From an uncultured Propionivibrio sp. (GTDB lineage: Bacteria; Pseudomonadota; Gammaproteobacteria; Burkholderiales; Rhodocyclaceae): a stretch of 64,000 nucleotides of DNA. This document shows positions 1 to 7,629 of the stretch, piece after piece (within the stretch, counting starts at the first letter, position 1; each line of letters starts with the position of its first letter). A program made the position numbers and the translations under genes. The notes under the pieces were generated by a model, which was not told where the DNA came from, searched no databases, and was given only the letters and a program-made list of their open reading frames with translations. The stretch lies in assembly GCF_963666255.1 (NCBI RefSeq), contig NZ_OY762655.1, positions 1,116,001 to 1,180,000 on the forward strand, read 5' to 3'.

Positions 1-86
1 GTCGCGAAGGGACCGAGGGCGACCCAGATCGCCGCCAGCAAGGCGACCAGAATGAACAGTTTTTTTGCCGAAAATTCGTTGCGCAA
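1..86 (-). CDS. N-terminus of a putative membrane or secreted protein (cut by window start)
   Basis: A reading frame opens at a TTG codon (84-86, minus strand) behind a GGGAGAAG-like ribosome site and runs off the window edge. The 28 visible residues start with a short charged stretch and continue into a hydrophobic helix rich in Leu, Ala and Val, as in a signal anchor or signal peptide. Nothing identifies a family. It lies downstream of the terminator of the transporter gene, so it is a separate unit on the same strand. Confidence 0.35.
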   Translation of the reverse strand, partial: MRNEFSAKKLFILVALLAAIWVALGPFA

Positions 87-169
87 GACGCTTCTCCCGA
101 AAACGCAAGCGTACCGCAGCACCAGCGGACACGGAAGGACAACGCCATGCGGATCGCACCGCCCGTGAC

Positions 170-195
170 AAAAAAAACGCCCCCGGAGGGGGGCG
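170..195 (-). terminator. Rho-independent terminator after the AtoE-type transporter gene
   Basis: On the minus strand a 7-bp GC-only stem (arms 189-195 and 178-184, loop 185-188) is followed directly by eight T residues (170-177). It sits about 20 bases after the stop codon of the transporter gene and should end the three-gene operon read from 3.4 kb. Confidence 0.85.
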
Positions 196-214
196 CCAGC
201 GCACCACCGGGGGG

Positions 215-1537
215 TCAGTGGGGAATCAGTAGAATGCCGGTGACGGCGACGATGTTGCCGACGATGAAGAGCAGCACCGATACGCCGATCAGGTCGCGGA
301 TGCTGATCTTGGCGATGGCCAGCAGCGGCAGCGCCCAGAACGGACAGACGATGTTCCAGATGCTCTCGCCCCAGGCGACGCCCATCGCCACCTTCCACGG
401 CTCGACACCGAGCTTGGCCGCCGCGGGCAGCATGATCGGCGCCTGCACGACCCAGTGACCGCCGGCCGACGGCACGAAGATGCTGATGATCAGCGAGGAC
501 AGGTAGCAGTACAGCTCGAAGGTGTCGTAGGTCGAGACGTTGAGCAGCACATTCGAGATGATCTCGACCAGGCCGCTCCCCTTCATGATGCCGAGGATAC
601 CGGCATAGAACGGGAACTGCAGGATGATGCCGCCGGCCGTCGCCGCCCCTTTGTTGGTGGCCCTGACGTAGTTGATCAGCGAACCGTGCGCCCAGACGCC
701 GAGGATCAGGAAGATGAAGATCAGGATGTTGATGTTGAGCGAGCCGCCCTTGCCGAAATAATAGGCGATGTAACCCGCCCCCATCAGGCCGAGCGTCCAG
801 TTGAGGAAGCGGCTGGTATCGAGCTTGTCGGAGATCTCGGTGCCGACGACGGCCTTCGTCTCGATCGCATCCTTTTCAAACAGGCTGGGATCGGCGGTCA
901 GCGTGTCTTCCTTCTTCGGAATCATCAGCACCAGCACCAGCGGGATGACGATTGCAAGGGTGATGGTGATGAAGAGCGCCTGCGGATGGAAGATCGTCTG
1001 CGTCAGCGGGATCAGCCCCATGTCCTTCTCGAGGAAGTGGCCCTTGGTGTTGATCAGCAGCGGCACCGACGCCGACAGCCCCCCGTGCGTAATGATGATG
1101 CCCGAGAAAGCGGCGGCGACCAGGATGCGGAAGTCATAGGTCGGGTTGTTCTTGGCCGCCTCGCGGGCGATCAGGCCGCCGGCGATCAGGCCGAGGCCCC
1201 AGTTGAGGTAGTACAGGGCCATCGACGCGACGCCGATGAACATGACCATCTGCACCTGCGTCTTCGGGATCGAGGCGATCTTCTGCAGCCCGCGCTGCAC
1301 CAGCGGCGCCGCCGCCAGCGCATAACCGGTGACGATGACCATGGCCATCTGCATGGCGAACGAGAGGATGCCGAAGAATCCGTCGCCCCAATCCTGCACG
1401 ATCTTGACCATCGACGTATTGGTGAACCCGAGCGCCATGCCGATGACGGTCAGCGTGATCAGCCAGGCGATCGTGAAGGGATCGGGCAGATACTTCTGCA
1501 TCAGATTGACGAAAAACATCAAAATTTTATTAATCAT
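215..1537 (-). CDS. atoE: Short-chain fatty acid / acetoacetate transporter, AtoE family
   Basis: The 440-residue protein is hydrophobic throughout, with about ten to twelve predicted membrane spans, and it matches the AtoE family (short-chain fatty acyl transporters) in length and overall sequence character. The family imports acetoacetate, butyrate and similar short acids across the inner membrane. The ATG start has an AGGAAGG site eight bases upstream. It is the last gene of an operon with a 3-hydroxyacyl-CoA-dehydrogenase-like gene and a beta-keto acid cleavage enzyme. The likely cargo is therefore a short beta-hydroxy or beta-keto acid, or export of the acetoacetate that the cleavage enzyme makes. 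The exact substrate is inference. Confidence 0.8.
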   Translation of the reverse strand: MINKILMFFVNLMQKYLPDPFTIAWLITLTVIGMALGFTNTSMVKIVQDWGDGFFGILSFAMQMAMVIVTGYALAAAPLVQRGLQKIASIPKTQVQMVMFIGVASMALYYLNWGLGLIAGGLIAREAAKNNPTYDFRILVAAAFSGIIITHGGLSASVPLLINTKGHFLEKDMGLIPLTQTIFHPQALFITITLAIVIPLVLVLMIPKKEDTLTADPSLFEKDAIETKAVVGTEISDKLDTSRFLNWTLGLMGAGYIAYYFGKGGSLNINILIFIFLILGVWAHGSLINYVRATNKGAATAGGIILQFPFYAGILGIMKGSGLVEIISNVLLNVSTYDTFELYCYLSSLIISIFVPSAGGHWVVQAPIMLPAAAKLGVEPWKVAMGVAWGESIWNIVCPFWALPLLAIAKISIRDLIGVSVLLFIVGNIVAVTGILLIPH

Positions 1538-1615
1538 GAATGACCTTCCTGTTCTTCGTGAGGCGGGCGGCGCCGGGCGCCGGTCCCGCGTGCATTGTCC
1601 GGAGCGCTGCGCCGC

Positions 1616-2563
1616 TCAGGCGTAGAACGACGACGCCTTGAGCTGATGGATCAGCTTGCGCATGAACTGGCGCTTGATTGCGGCGACCTCTTCAGGCGGA
1701 TACTTGAAAAAGCCTTCGCCCGTCTTCAGGCCGAGTTTCCCCTCCTCGACCTTGCGCCGCAGCGCCGGATTGGCTTCCTTCGCGTTGTCCATCTCCTTGA
1801 GCAGGTTGTCGCCGACCACGCACCAGATATCGAGACCGCCGAAATCGGCGACTTCGAGCTGGCCCGTCGTCGCATAACGGAAGGCCGGGCCGAACTTCAA
1901 CGCCTTGTCGATATCGGCCGGTTCGGCGACGCCATTCTCGATCAGCGAGAAGACTTCGCGCGCCACGCCCTGCTGGATGCGGTTGGCCACCAGTCCCGGC
2001 ACGTCCTTGAGTACCTTCACCGTCTGCTTGCCGATGGCGACGTACATCGCCTCAACCTCGGCATAAGTTTCCGCCGGCATATTACCGAAGAATGACAGCT
2101 CGACAATCGGCATCAGGTGGCCGGGGTTATACCAATGGCACACCATGAAGCGCGACTTGCGCTCGGGCGACAGGGCGACCAGCATCGACTCGAGGCTGAG
2201 GCTCGACGTATTACTCGCGAAAATCGCCTCTTTTGGCGCCAGCATGTCCAGGCGCAGCAGGAGGTCGCGCTTGAGTTCGATCTTTTCCGGGGCCGCCTCG
2301 ATGATGTACTCGCGGTCGCCGACGGTGACGGCGAGGTCGGTCGAGGTCGATATCCGCGCCAGCGTCGCGTCGACGCGATCGGCCGTGATGTACGCCTCTT
2401 CGGCCAGCAGTTCGAGTTCCTCGCGGATCGCGGCGCGTGCCTTGCTGAGCTGCGCCTCGTTAACGTCATAGAGCCTGACGTCGAAGCCATGCAGCGCGAA
2501 CGTTTCGGCAATGCCGTGCCCCATGGTGCCGGCGCCGATGACGGCAATCTTGTTGATCATCAT
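1616..2563 (-). CDS. 3-hydroxyacyl-CoA dehydrogenase family NAD-dependent oxidoreductase
   Basis: The 315-residue protein has the N-terminal Rossmann motif GAGTMGHGIAE (10-20), the SNTSS loop near 117-121 and the catalytic-type His at 143 in CHWYNPGHLMPIVEL, followed by the helical C-terminal domain. The family oxidises L-3-hydroxyacyl-CoAs; close relatives act on free acids such as L-carnitine. The start overlaps the stop of the upstream cleavage-enzyme gene (ATGA), so the two are translationally coupled. Their pairing suggests the dehydrogenase makes the beta-keto acid that the next enzyme splits. 3-hydroxybutyryl-CoA or another beta-hydroxy acid is equally possible; the substrate is not shown by sequence. 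Confidence 0.85.
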   Translation of the reverse strand: MMINKIAVIGAGTMGHGIAETFALHGFDVRLYDVNEAQLSKARAAIREELELLAEEAYITADRVDATLARISTSTDLAVTVGDREYIIEAAPEKIELKRDLLLRLDMLAPKEAIFASNTSSLSLESMLVALSPERKSRFMVCHWYNPGHLMPIVELSFFGNMPAETYAEVEAMYVAIGKQTVKVLKDVPGLVANRIQQGVAREVFSLIENGVAEPADIDKALKFGPAFRYATTGQLEVADFGGLDIWCVVGDNLLKEMDNAKEANPALRRKVEEGKLGLKTGEGFFKYPPEEVAAIKRQFMRKLIHQLKASSFYA

Positions 2564-3387
2564 GCCCTCGCTTTCAGATTGAGGATCTGGCGGGCATCGG
2601 TCGGCGTCGCCGGCTCGTTGTTGAACTCCTTGACGAGACGAACGGTGCGTTCGACGAATTCGGCGTTCGATTTGGCCAGCCGTCCCTTGGCATACATGAC
2701 GTTATCCTCCATGCCGACACGGACATGGCCGCCGAGCGAAAGCGCTGCAAAGAGGATCGGCATGTGACCGGCACCGATGCCGAAAGCCGACCAGACGGCA
2801 TCGGCGGGCAGGAGGCTCTTGAGATAGACGAGGTTCTCGACGGTCGCCGCCGTGCCGCCGGGTGCGCCGAGCACGAACTGATAGTAGCCGGGCGAATTGA
2901 TGACACCCTGCTTCATGTAATAGGCGGCGTTGTAGAACATGCCGGCGTCAAACACTTCGATCTCCGGCTTGACGCCGTTCTCGATCATCGTCCGGCCGAG
3001 CTTTTCGAGAAATGCCGGATGGTTAACGAACAGCGTCGAATGCCCCCAGTTCATCGTCCCGGCATCATAGGAAGCCAGTTCGGGCTTGAGTTCGATGATA
3101 TGGGCCATGCGGGTTTCATCGGTGGCGTTGAGGTCGCCCGACGTCGTCAGGTTGAGCACGATGTCGCACTTCTCGCGGATGCGACCGACGGTCTCGATGA
3201 AGCGGTCCTTGCTCATCGTGCCCTTGCCTTGCTCGTCGCGCATGTGCAGGTGGGCGATGGCGGCGCCGGCCTGCCAGCATTCGTACACGTCATCGGCGAT
3301 TTCGCGCGGGGTCAGCGGTACTGCCGGGTTATGTTCCTTGGTGGGAAACGCGCCGGTCGGGGCGACGGTAATCATGGTCTTTGCCAT
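2560..3387 (-). CDS. Beta-keto acid cleavage enzyme (BKACE, DUF849)
   Basis: The 275-residue TIM-barrel protein carries the zinc ligands of the BKACE/Kce family: H46 and H48 in AHLHMRD and E227 in VGMEDN. The family condenses a beta-keto acid with acetyl-CoA and splits it into acetoacetate and a new acyl-CoA. Known members act on 3-keto-5-aminohexanoate, dehydrocarnitine and several others. The start at 3387 is chosen because AAGGAGG lies five bases before it; an upstream in-frame codon at 3420 has no such site. A sigma-54 type promoter ends about 35 bases before this start. It is the first gene of the operon with the dehydrogenase and the AtoE transporter. Confidence 0.88.
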   Translation of the reverse strand: MAKTMITVAPTGAFPTKEHNPAVPLTPREIADDVYECWQAGAAIAHLHMRDEQGKGTMSKDRFIETVGRIREKCDIVLNLTTSGDLNATDETRMAHIIELKPELASYDAGTMNWGHSTLFVNHPAFLEKLGRTMIENGVKPEIEVFDAGMFYNAAYYMKQGVINSPGYYQFVLGAPGGTAATVENLVYLKSLLPADAVWSAFGIGAGHMPILFAALSLGGHVRVGMEDNVMYAKGRLAKSNAEFVERTVRLVKEFNNEPATPTDARQILNLKARA

Positions 3388-3422
3388 TGAATCCTCCTTT
3401 GTGTTTTTGGCGGGAGGCATTT

Positions 3423-3438
3423 AGCAAGAAACCGGCCA
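3423..3438 (-). promoter_or_regulatory. Sigma-54 (-24/-12) promoter for the BKACE operon
   Basis: On the minus strand the sequence reads TGGCCGGTTTCTTGCT. This matches the sigma-54 consensus TGGCAC-N5-TTGCW with the invariant GG and GC separated by ten bases. Predicted transcription would start near 3411, leaving a leader of about 24 bases that contains the AAGGAGG site of the BKACE gene. The adjacent gene encodes a sigma-54 activator, which supports the call. Confidence 0.75.
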
Positions 3439-3478
3439 TCTTCTAACTCATTGATTATTAATACACCACGCCAGTGTC

Positions 3479-3494
3479 GATGAAATATGTCATC
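3479..3494. promoter_or_regulatory. Promoter-proximal copy of a 16-bp palindrome, probable activator site
   Basis: GATGAAATATGTCATC is an inverted repeat (GATGA / TCATC arms). It lies about 40 bases upstream of the -24 element. The same pattern occurs twice more at 3581-3616, so it is probably a binding site of the neighbouring PAS/sigma-54 activator. Confidence 0.6.
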
Positions 3495-3580
3495 GGATTT
3501 GGCGGTACAACGTCCGCGGCGACGCCTTCCGTCACCATGGAAACCGGGAAACCCGCAGGAATGGCAGGTGGTTCAGCGCA

Positions 3581-3616
3581 GATGAAAAACGTCATCTGCC
3601 GATGCAAAACGTCATC
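3581..3616. promoter_or_regulatory. Tandem pair of 16-bp palindromes, probable upstream activator sequence
   Basis: GATGAAAAACGTCATC (3581-3596) and GATGCAAAACGTCATC (3601-3616) differ at one base and start exactly 20 bases apart, two helical turns. They lie about 145-190 bases upstream of the sigma-54 promoter, a typical enhancer distance, and just past the stop codon of the activator gene. Confidence 0.7.
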
Positions 3617-3630
3617 ACCCGAAGGAAGAC

Positions 3631-5190
3631 CTAGGGAGTGCACTCACTGAGAACACAGCCCAGCCGCTTCGCCTTCTTGACGATCGTCGACTGGTCGACA
3701 CCGAGTGCCTTGGCCGCCTTGCGCGTGCTGCCGTGCTCGCGCAAGGCATCCTCGATGACCGAGCGTTCGACGGCATCGACAATCGCCTTGAGCGAGCGTC
3801 CCGCGGTCGCCACGCCGATTGCCGGCGACGCCTCGGCCGAACACCGGACTTCGCCCGGATGCAGCATCGGCAACAGGCAATCGGCGGCTATGATGGACGA
3901 CTGATCCGAGATCAGCACCAGGCGCTCGATGACGTTCTGCAACTCGCGCACATTGCCCGGCCATGCGTACCCGCCCAGAATATCCATGCCATCGCGGCTG
4001 ATGCGCACTTTCTTTGAATACTTGACGTTGTAATGATCGAGGAAATGCGCGGTGAGTACGGCGATATCATCGTGACGCTCCCGCAGCGGCGGAATCGTGA
4101 TCGGGAAGACATTGAGCCGGAAATACAGGTCGGCGCGGAATTTGCCGGCCTGGGTCAGCGCCTGCAGATCGCAGTTGGTCGCGGCGATCACGCGCACGTC
4201 GAGCGGCACCGGCCGCGAACCGCCGATACGTGTCAGTTCCTTCTGCTGCAGCACGCGCAGGAGCTTTCCCTGCAACTCAAGTGGCATGTCGCCGACCTCG
4301 TCGAGCAGGATCGTCCCCTTGTCGGCCAGCTCGAACAGGCCGATCTTGCCCTTGGCCGCCGCGCCGGTATAAGCGCCTTTTTCGTAGCCGAACAACTCGG
4401 CTTCGAGCAGATTCGACGGAATCGCCGCGCAATTGACGCGGATGAAGGGCTTGTCGCGGCGGGTGCTGCCTTCCTGGATCTCGGTCGCGACGATCTCCTT
4501 GCCGACGCCAGTCTCGCCCTGAATAAGCACCGTCACGTCGAAATCGGCGACGCGCCGCACCAGCACGAGGATTTCCCGTATCTGGCGGCTTTCGCCGATC
4601 AGCTTGGCCTTCGACCATTCCTTGCGCAGATGCTCGATCTCGCGCCGATGGCGCTGGTCGACCGCCTCGACGCTGCGGATCTTGTGCTTGGTCGCCTCCA
4701 GCTCGACCAGCATCGTGTCGAGATCGGTAATTTCGCGCTCGATCACGGCGACCAGCTTGATATTGCCATTCCGATCGAATATCGGATTCCCGGTGATCAG
4801 CATGCGGGCATCATTGCGCGAACTCTGTCCGACCGAATCGACGCGCTTCTTCAGGCGCAGCACCTCGGGCGTCACCGCATTGGAATAAACACCCTCATCC
4901 AGCAATTCCTGCACGCTGCGTCCGACCACCTCGTGCGCCATCAGCCCGGTGATCCGCTCGTAGGACTTATTGACGTACAGCGTCCGCCCGGTGCCGTCGG
5001 CAAGATAGACGCCGTCATACAGATGATCGCCGATCTCCTCGAAATCGAGAACTGGCTGAGACTCGAAGCGCGCCAGCAACTCGTTCAAGCGGGCGCCGAC
5101 AGCGCGTTGCGTCGCCGCGCTAGGCGCAGAGTTCGCCAGGCTTTCGGCCGCTTGGGCCAGCAGGCATTTCATATCGGACAACGAAGACAT
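3631..5190 (-). CDS. PAS-domain sigma-54-dependent transcriptional activator (NtrC type)
   Basis: The 519-residue protein has a PAS domain at about 50-155, a coiled linker, an AAA+ domain with Walker A GETGVGKE (225-232), the sigma-54 contact loop as GAYTGA (272-277, Phe replaced by Tyr), Walker B in ILLDEVGD, and a C-terminal helix-turn-helix of Fis/TyrR type. There is no receiver domain, so the signal is probably a ligand or redox cue sensed by PAS. The start at 5190 has AAGGA seven bases upstream; the frame stays open further upstream, but only as the antisense of the next gene. It is adjacent to a sigma-54 promoter with three enhancer palindromes and very likely activates the BKACE operon. 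Confidence 0.9.
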   Translation of the reverse strand: MSSLSDMKCLLAQAAESLANSAPSAATQRAVGARLNELLARFESQPVLDFEEIGDHLYDGVYLADGTGRTLYVNKSYERITGLMAHEVVGRSVQELLDEGVYSNAVTPEVLRLKKRVDSVGQSSRNDARMLITGNPIFDRNGNIKLVAVIEREITDLDTMLVELEATKHKIRSVEAVDQRHRREIEHLRKEWSKAKLIGESRQIREILVLVRRVADFDVTVLIQGETGVGKEIVATEIQEGSTRRDKPFIRVNCAAIPSNLLEAELFGYEKGAYTGAAAKGKIGLFELADKGTILLDEVGDMPLELQGKLLRVLQQKELTRIGGSRPVPLDVRVIAATNCDLQALTQAGKFRADLYFRLNVFPITIPPLRERHDDIAVLTAHFLDHYNVKYSKKVRISRDGMDILGGYAWPGNVRELQNVIERLVLISDQSSIIAADCLLPMLHPGEVRCSAEASPAIGVATAGRSLKAIVDAVERSVIEDALREHGSTRKAAKALGVDQSTIVKKAKRLGCVLSECTP

Positions 5191-5234
5191 CGAAGATTCC
5201 TTGCAGAAAGGCGGCCAACCCGCGACCCGCAGAC

Positions 5235-6152
5235 TCAGCGGTAGTTGTTCTCGATCGTCGTGATCATGTTGAGCAGCATTGTATTGACCGGCGTCGCGAT
5301 GCCATGACGGCGTCCCAACGCGACGACCGTGCCGGCAAAGATCTCGATCTCGGTCTTGCGCCCGGCCTCGACGTCCTGCAGCATCGACGTTTTCTTTTCC
5401 GGCGAGAGGCGGTTGAAGATCGGGAAAAAGGCCTCGATATCGGCCTCGCCCAGGTCGATTCCTTCGGGCGCGGCAACAGCGAGCACCTCGCGGCAGGCCA
5501 TGCGCACGCATTCGCGCGCGGCCTCGCCCGACTGGAAAACGCCGTAGGGCGCCTTCATGATCGCCGACGTCGGGTTCACGCCAACGTTGAGCATGAACTT
5601 CCACCACAAATCCCGCAGCATATCGACCGGGATGCGATGCGGAATGCCGGCGCGCTCGAGAAGTTCGCGCACTGCCGCGACCCGCGGCGAAATCGCGTCG
5701 TTGCGCGCCTCGCCAAAGACGATCGTTCCGAGCGTGCGGTACTCGATACACTGTCCCTTGCGGCCGGCGTCGGTCTCGACGACAAAGGAATAAAGCGGCT
5801 GCACGCCGAGTTCGGCGGCAATGACGTTCTCGCTCTCGATCCCGTTGAGCAGCGAAAGGACAATGGTATCGGGCCCGACGAACGGGCGCAGTTGCCCGAT
5901 CGCCTCGGGCAACTGGTGCCATTTGACGCCGACAATGACGAGATCGGCCGGCGGCGCCGCATCGCCGGGGCGCAGGAATGACAAATGCAGCCGGTCGCCA
6001 TTGACGACGACGCCATCGCCCTCATAACGCCGGATGCGCCCCGGATCGGCAATGACACTCAACTCAAGACCGGGAACGGTCGCCAACCGGGCGGCATACA
6101 TGCCGCCGAGGGCGCCAAGCCCGCAAAAATGGATGCGCTGCAAGGAATTCAT
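5235..6152 (-). CDS. 2-dehydropantoate 2-reductase (ApbA/PanE) family protein
   Basis: The 305-residue protein opens with a Rossmann motif (CGLGALGG, 10-17). It carries the ketopantoate reductase family pattern with a Lys in WWKFMLNVGVNPTSA, which aligns with the catalytic Lys region. The family reduces ketopantoate to pantoate with NADPH, but many paralogues act on other 2-keto or 3-keto acids. Here it sits upstream of the sigma-54 activator and BKACE operon rather than with pantothenate genes, so a role in that acid pathway is plausible. The ATG at 6152 is preferred by family alignment although its ribosome site is weak; a GTG at 6191 is an alternative. Confidence 0.75.
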   Translation of the reverse strand: MNSLQRIHFCGLGALGGMYAARLATVPGLELSVIADPGRIRRYEGDGVVVNGDRLHLSFLRPGDAAPPADLVIVGVKWHQLPEAIGQLRPFVGPDTIVLSLLNGIESENVIAAELGVQPLYSFVVETDAGRKGQCIEYRTLGTIVFGEARNDAISPRVAAVRELLERAGIPHRIPVDMLRDLWWKFMLNVGVNPTSAIMKAPYGVFQSGEAARECVRMACREVLAVAAPEGIDLGEADIEAFFPIFNRLSPEKKTSMLQDVEAGRKTEIEIFAGTVVALGRRHGIATPVNTMLLNMITTIENNYR

Positions 6153-6393
6153 AGTGTTCGCTCTGCGATCGGAGGAAGGGCGAGGTGCCACGGTTCGTGA
6201 CCGCCGCCGATTCTCCGGTCAACCGGCAATCATTTCAAGCGGCACGCGCCCATTCCGACCGCATTCAGGCCGCGAAAGGCGACTCAGACGTAAAAACTGT
6301 CACCGCAGCCGCACAGACTCGTCTCATTCATCCGGAAAAACTCATCGTCATGCCTGCTCCTCCACGTTTCCGGCATATATCCTCACCATAAGC

Positions 6394-7359
6394 TCACACC
6401 GCAGAGCGCGCCTCTTCCGCCTTCATCGCCCGCGCCACGGCACGGACATGGCGCATCAGCAGCGCGGCGCCCGGCGACAGGAGGTGGTCCCGGTGCCAGA
6501 TGATGCCGTAGCCACCGACCCGTCCAGGCACCTCGATCGGCAGGATGGCGAGTTCACCAGTCTTCGCGTAATGCCGGGCCACATCGTATGGCATGATGTT
6601 GAGGAAATCCGATTGCTGCAACAAGCTCGTGATGATCGAGATCGACGTCACCTCGACGACGTTCGACGGCATCTCGAGATCGGCGCGCCGGAACATCATG
6701 TCAAAGTAATTTCTCAGGATGCTGCCCTGCGGTGAAAGGATCCATTTGGCCGTCGACAGGTCCTTGAGCGCGAGATCCTTGCGCTGGCAGAGCGGATGGC
6801 CGGTCCTGGCGACGATGCATTCGGTTTCCTCGCCAATTTCCTCGTAGAGCAAGCCCGGCTCGTCCTCCTTCTCGAGAATCCGGGCGATCAGAAAATCGAG
6901 CCGCTCCTGCTTGAGCTGGGCGACGAGATCGTCGCTGATGCCGACCTCGACACCGATGCACAAGCCCGGCGCTTCAGCCTTCGCCGCGGCGATCGCGCGC
7001 GGCACAAGCGTCAACGCCGGCGCGATGACCACGCCGATCGTCACCTGACCCGACACCCCCGCGCCGACCGCGGCCAGCGCTTCCTGCCCTTGGGCCAGAT
7101 GCTCGAGCGCCAGACGGACATGGCGGATCAGCGCCTCCCCGTACACGGTCGGACGCACCCCGCGCGGCAATCGCTCGAACAAGGACACGCCGAGCATCTC
7201 CTCGATATCCTTGAGCATCTTCGACGCGCCGGGCTGCGTCATCGCCGTGAGGCTCGCCGCCTCATGCATGTTGCGGGCGTCATCGAGCGCGACAAGCAGC
7301 AGCATGTGCCGCGTCTTGAGCCGCGTTTTCAGACGGCGGGAAATTTCGGCGGAACCCAT
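6394..7359 (-). CDS. LysR-family transcriptional regulator
   Basis: The 321-residue protein has the N-terminal winged helix with the LysR pattern (AASLTAMTQPGASKMLKDIE) and a C-terminal periplasmic-binding-like effector domain from about residue 95. The start at 7359 has GGAGG seven bases upstream; longer frames lack a site. It is transcribed away from the small ORF and alcohol dehydrogenase gene at 7.5-8.7 kb, so it probably controls that divergent promoter as well as itself. The AT-rich stretch 7420-7450 is the likely promoter zone. The effector is unknown. Confidence 0.88.
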   Translation of the reverse strand: MGSAEISRRLKTRLKTRHMLLLVALDDARNMHEAASLTAMTQPGASKMLKDIEEMLGVSLFERLPRGVRPTVYGEALIRHVRLALEHLAQGQEALAAVGAGVSGQVTIGVVIAPALTLVPRAIAAAKAEAPGLCIGVEVGISDDLVAQLKQERLDFLIARILEKEDEPGLLYEEIGEETECIVARTGHPLCQRKDLALKDLSTAKWILSPQGSILRNYFDMMFRRADLEMPSNVVEVTSISIITSLLQQSDFLNIMPYDVARHYAKTGELAILPIEVPGRVGGYGIIWHRDHLLSPGAALLMRHVRAVARAMKAEEARSAV

Positions 7360-7524
7360 CGGACGTCCTCCGGTGCAGGCATCGGCATCGATCGCGCTGG
7401 CATACCGAATCGATACCGAAAAAAGTATCAAACAAAATGAAAAAATCATTTGTTTAGTAAGTCAGTGCATTTTACTCTGGCCGCCAGCACTTGGAAGCAC
7501 CGACTCACTACCGGAGACGACACG

Positions 7525-7629
7525 ATGACGCATGAATTGAGAATGGCGGCCTTGCCCGGCGCGACGCCAACGCGGGTGGACACCCGCAACGGCGAGGCAT
7601 CCGGGCATATGGGCAGGAGCGCGTCGTGA
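7525..7629 (+). CDS. Possible 34-residue leader peptide coupled to the alcohol dehydrogenase gene
   Basis: An ATG with GGAG eight bases upstream opens a 34-codon frame whose TGA overlaps the GTG start of the dehydrogenase gene (GTGA). The peptide has no recognisable motif. It may be a leader that couples translation, or chance; the overlap and ribosome site are the only support. Confidence 0.3.
   Translation: MTHELRMAALPGATPTRVDTRNGEASGHMGRSAS

Noticed and set aside
455-1543. 362-codon plus-strand frame
   Set aside because: It is antisense to the AtoE-type transporter, with Arg/Asp/Gln-rich shadow composition.
6185-6391. 68-codon plus-strand frame between panE-like and LysR genes
   Set aside because: It has no ribosome site or motif and faces into the LysR gene end; I see nothing else definite in this 240-base gap.
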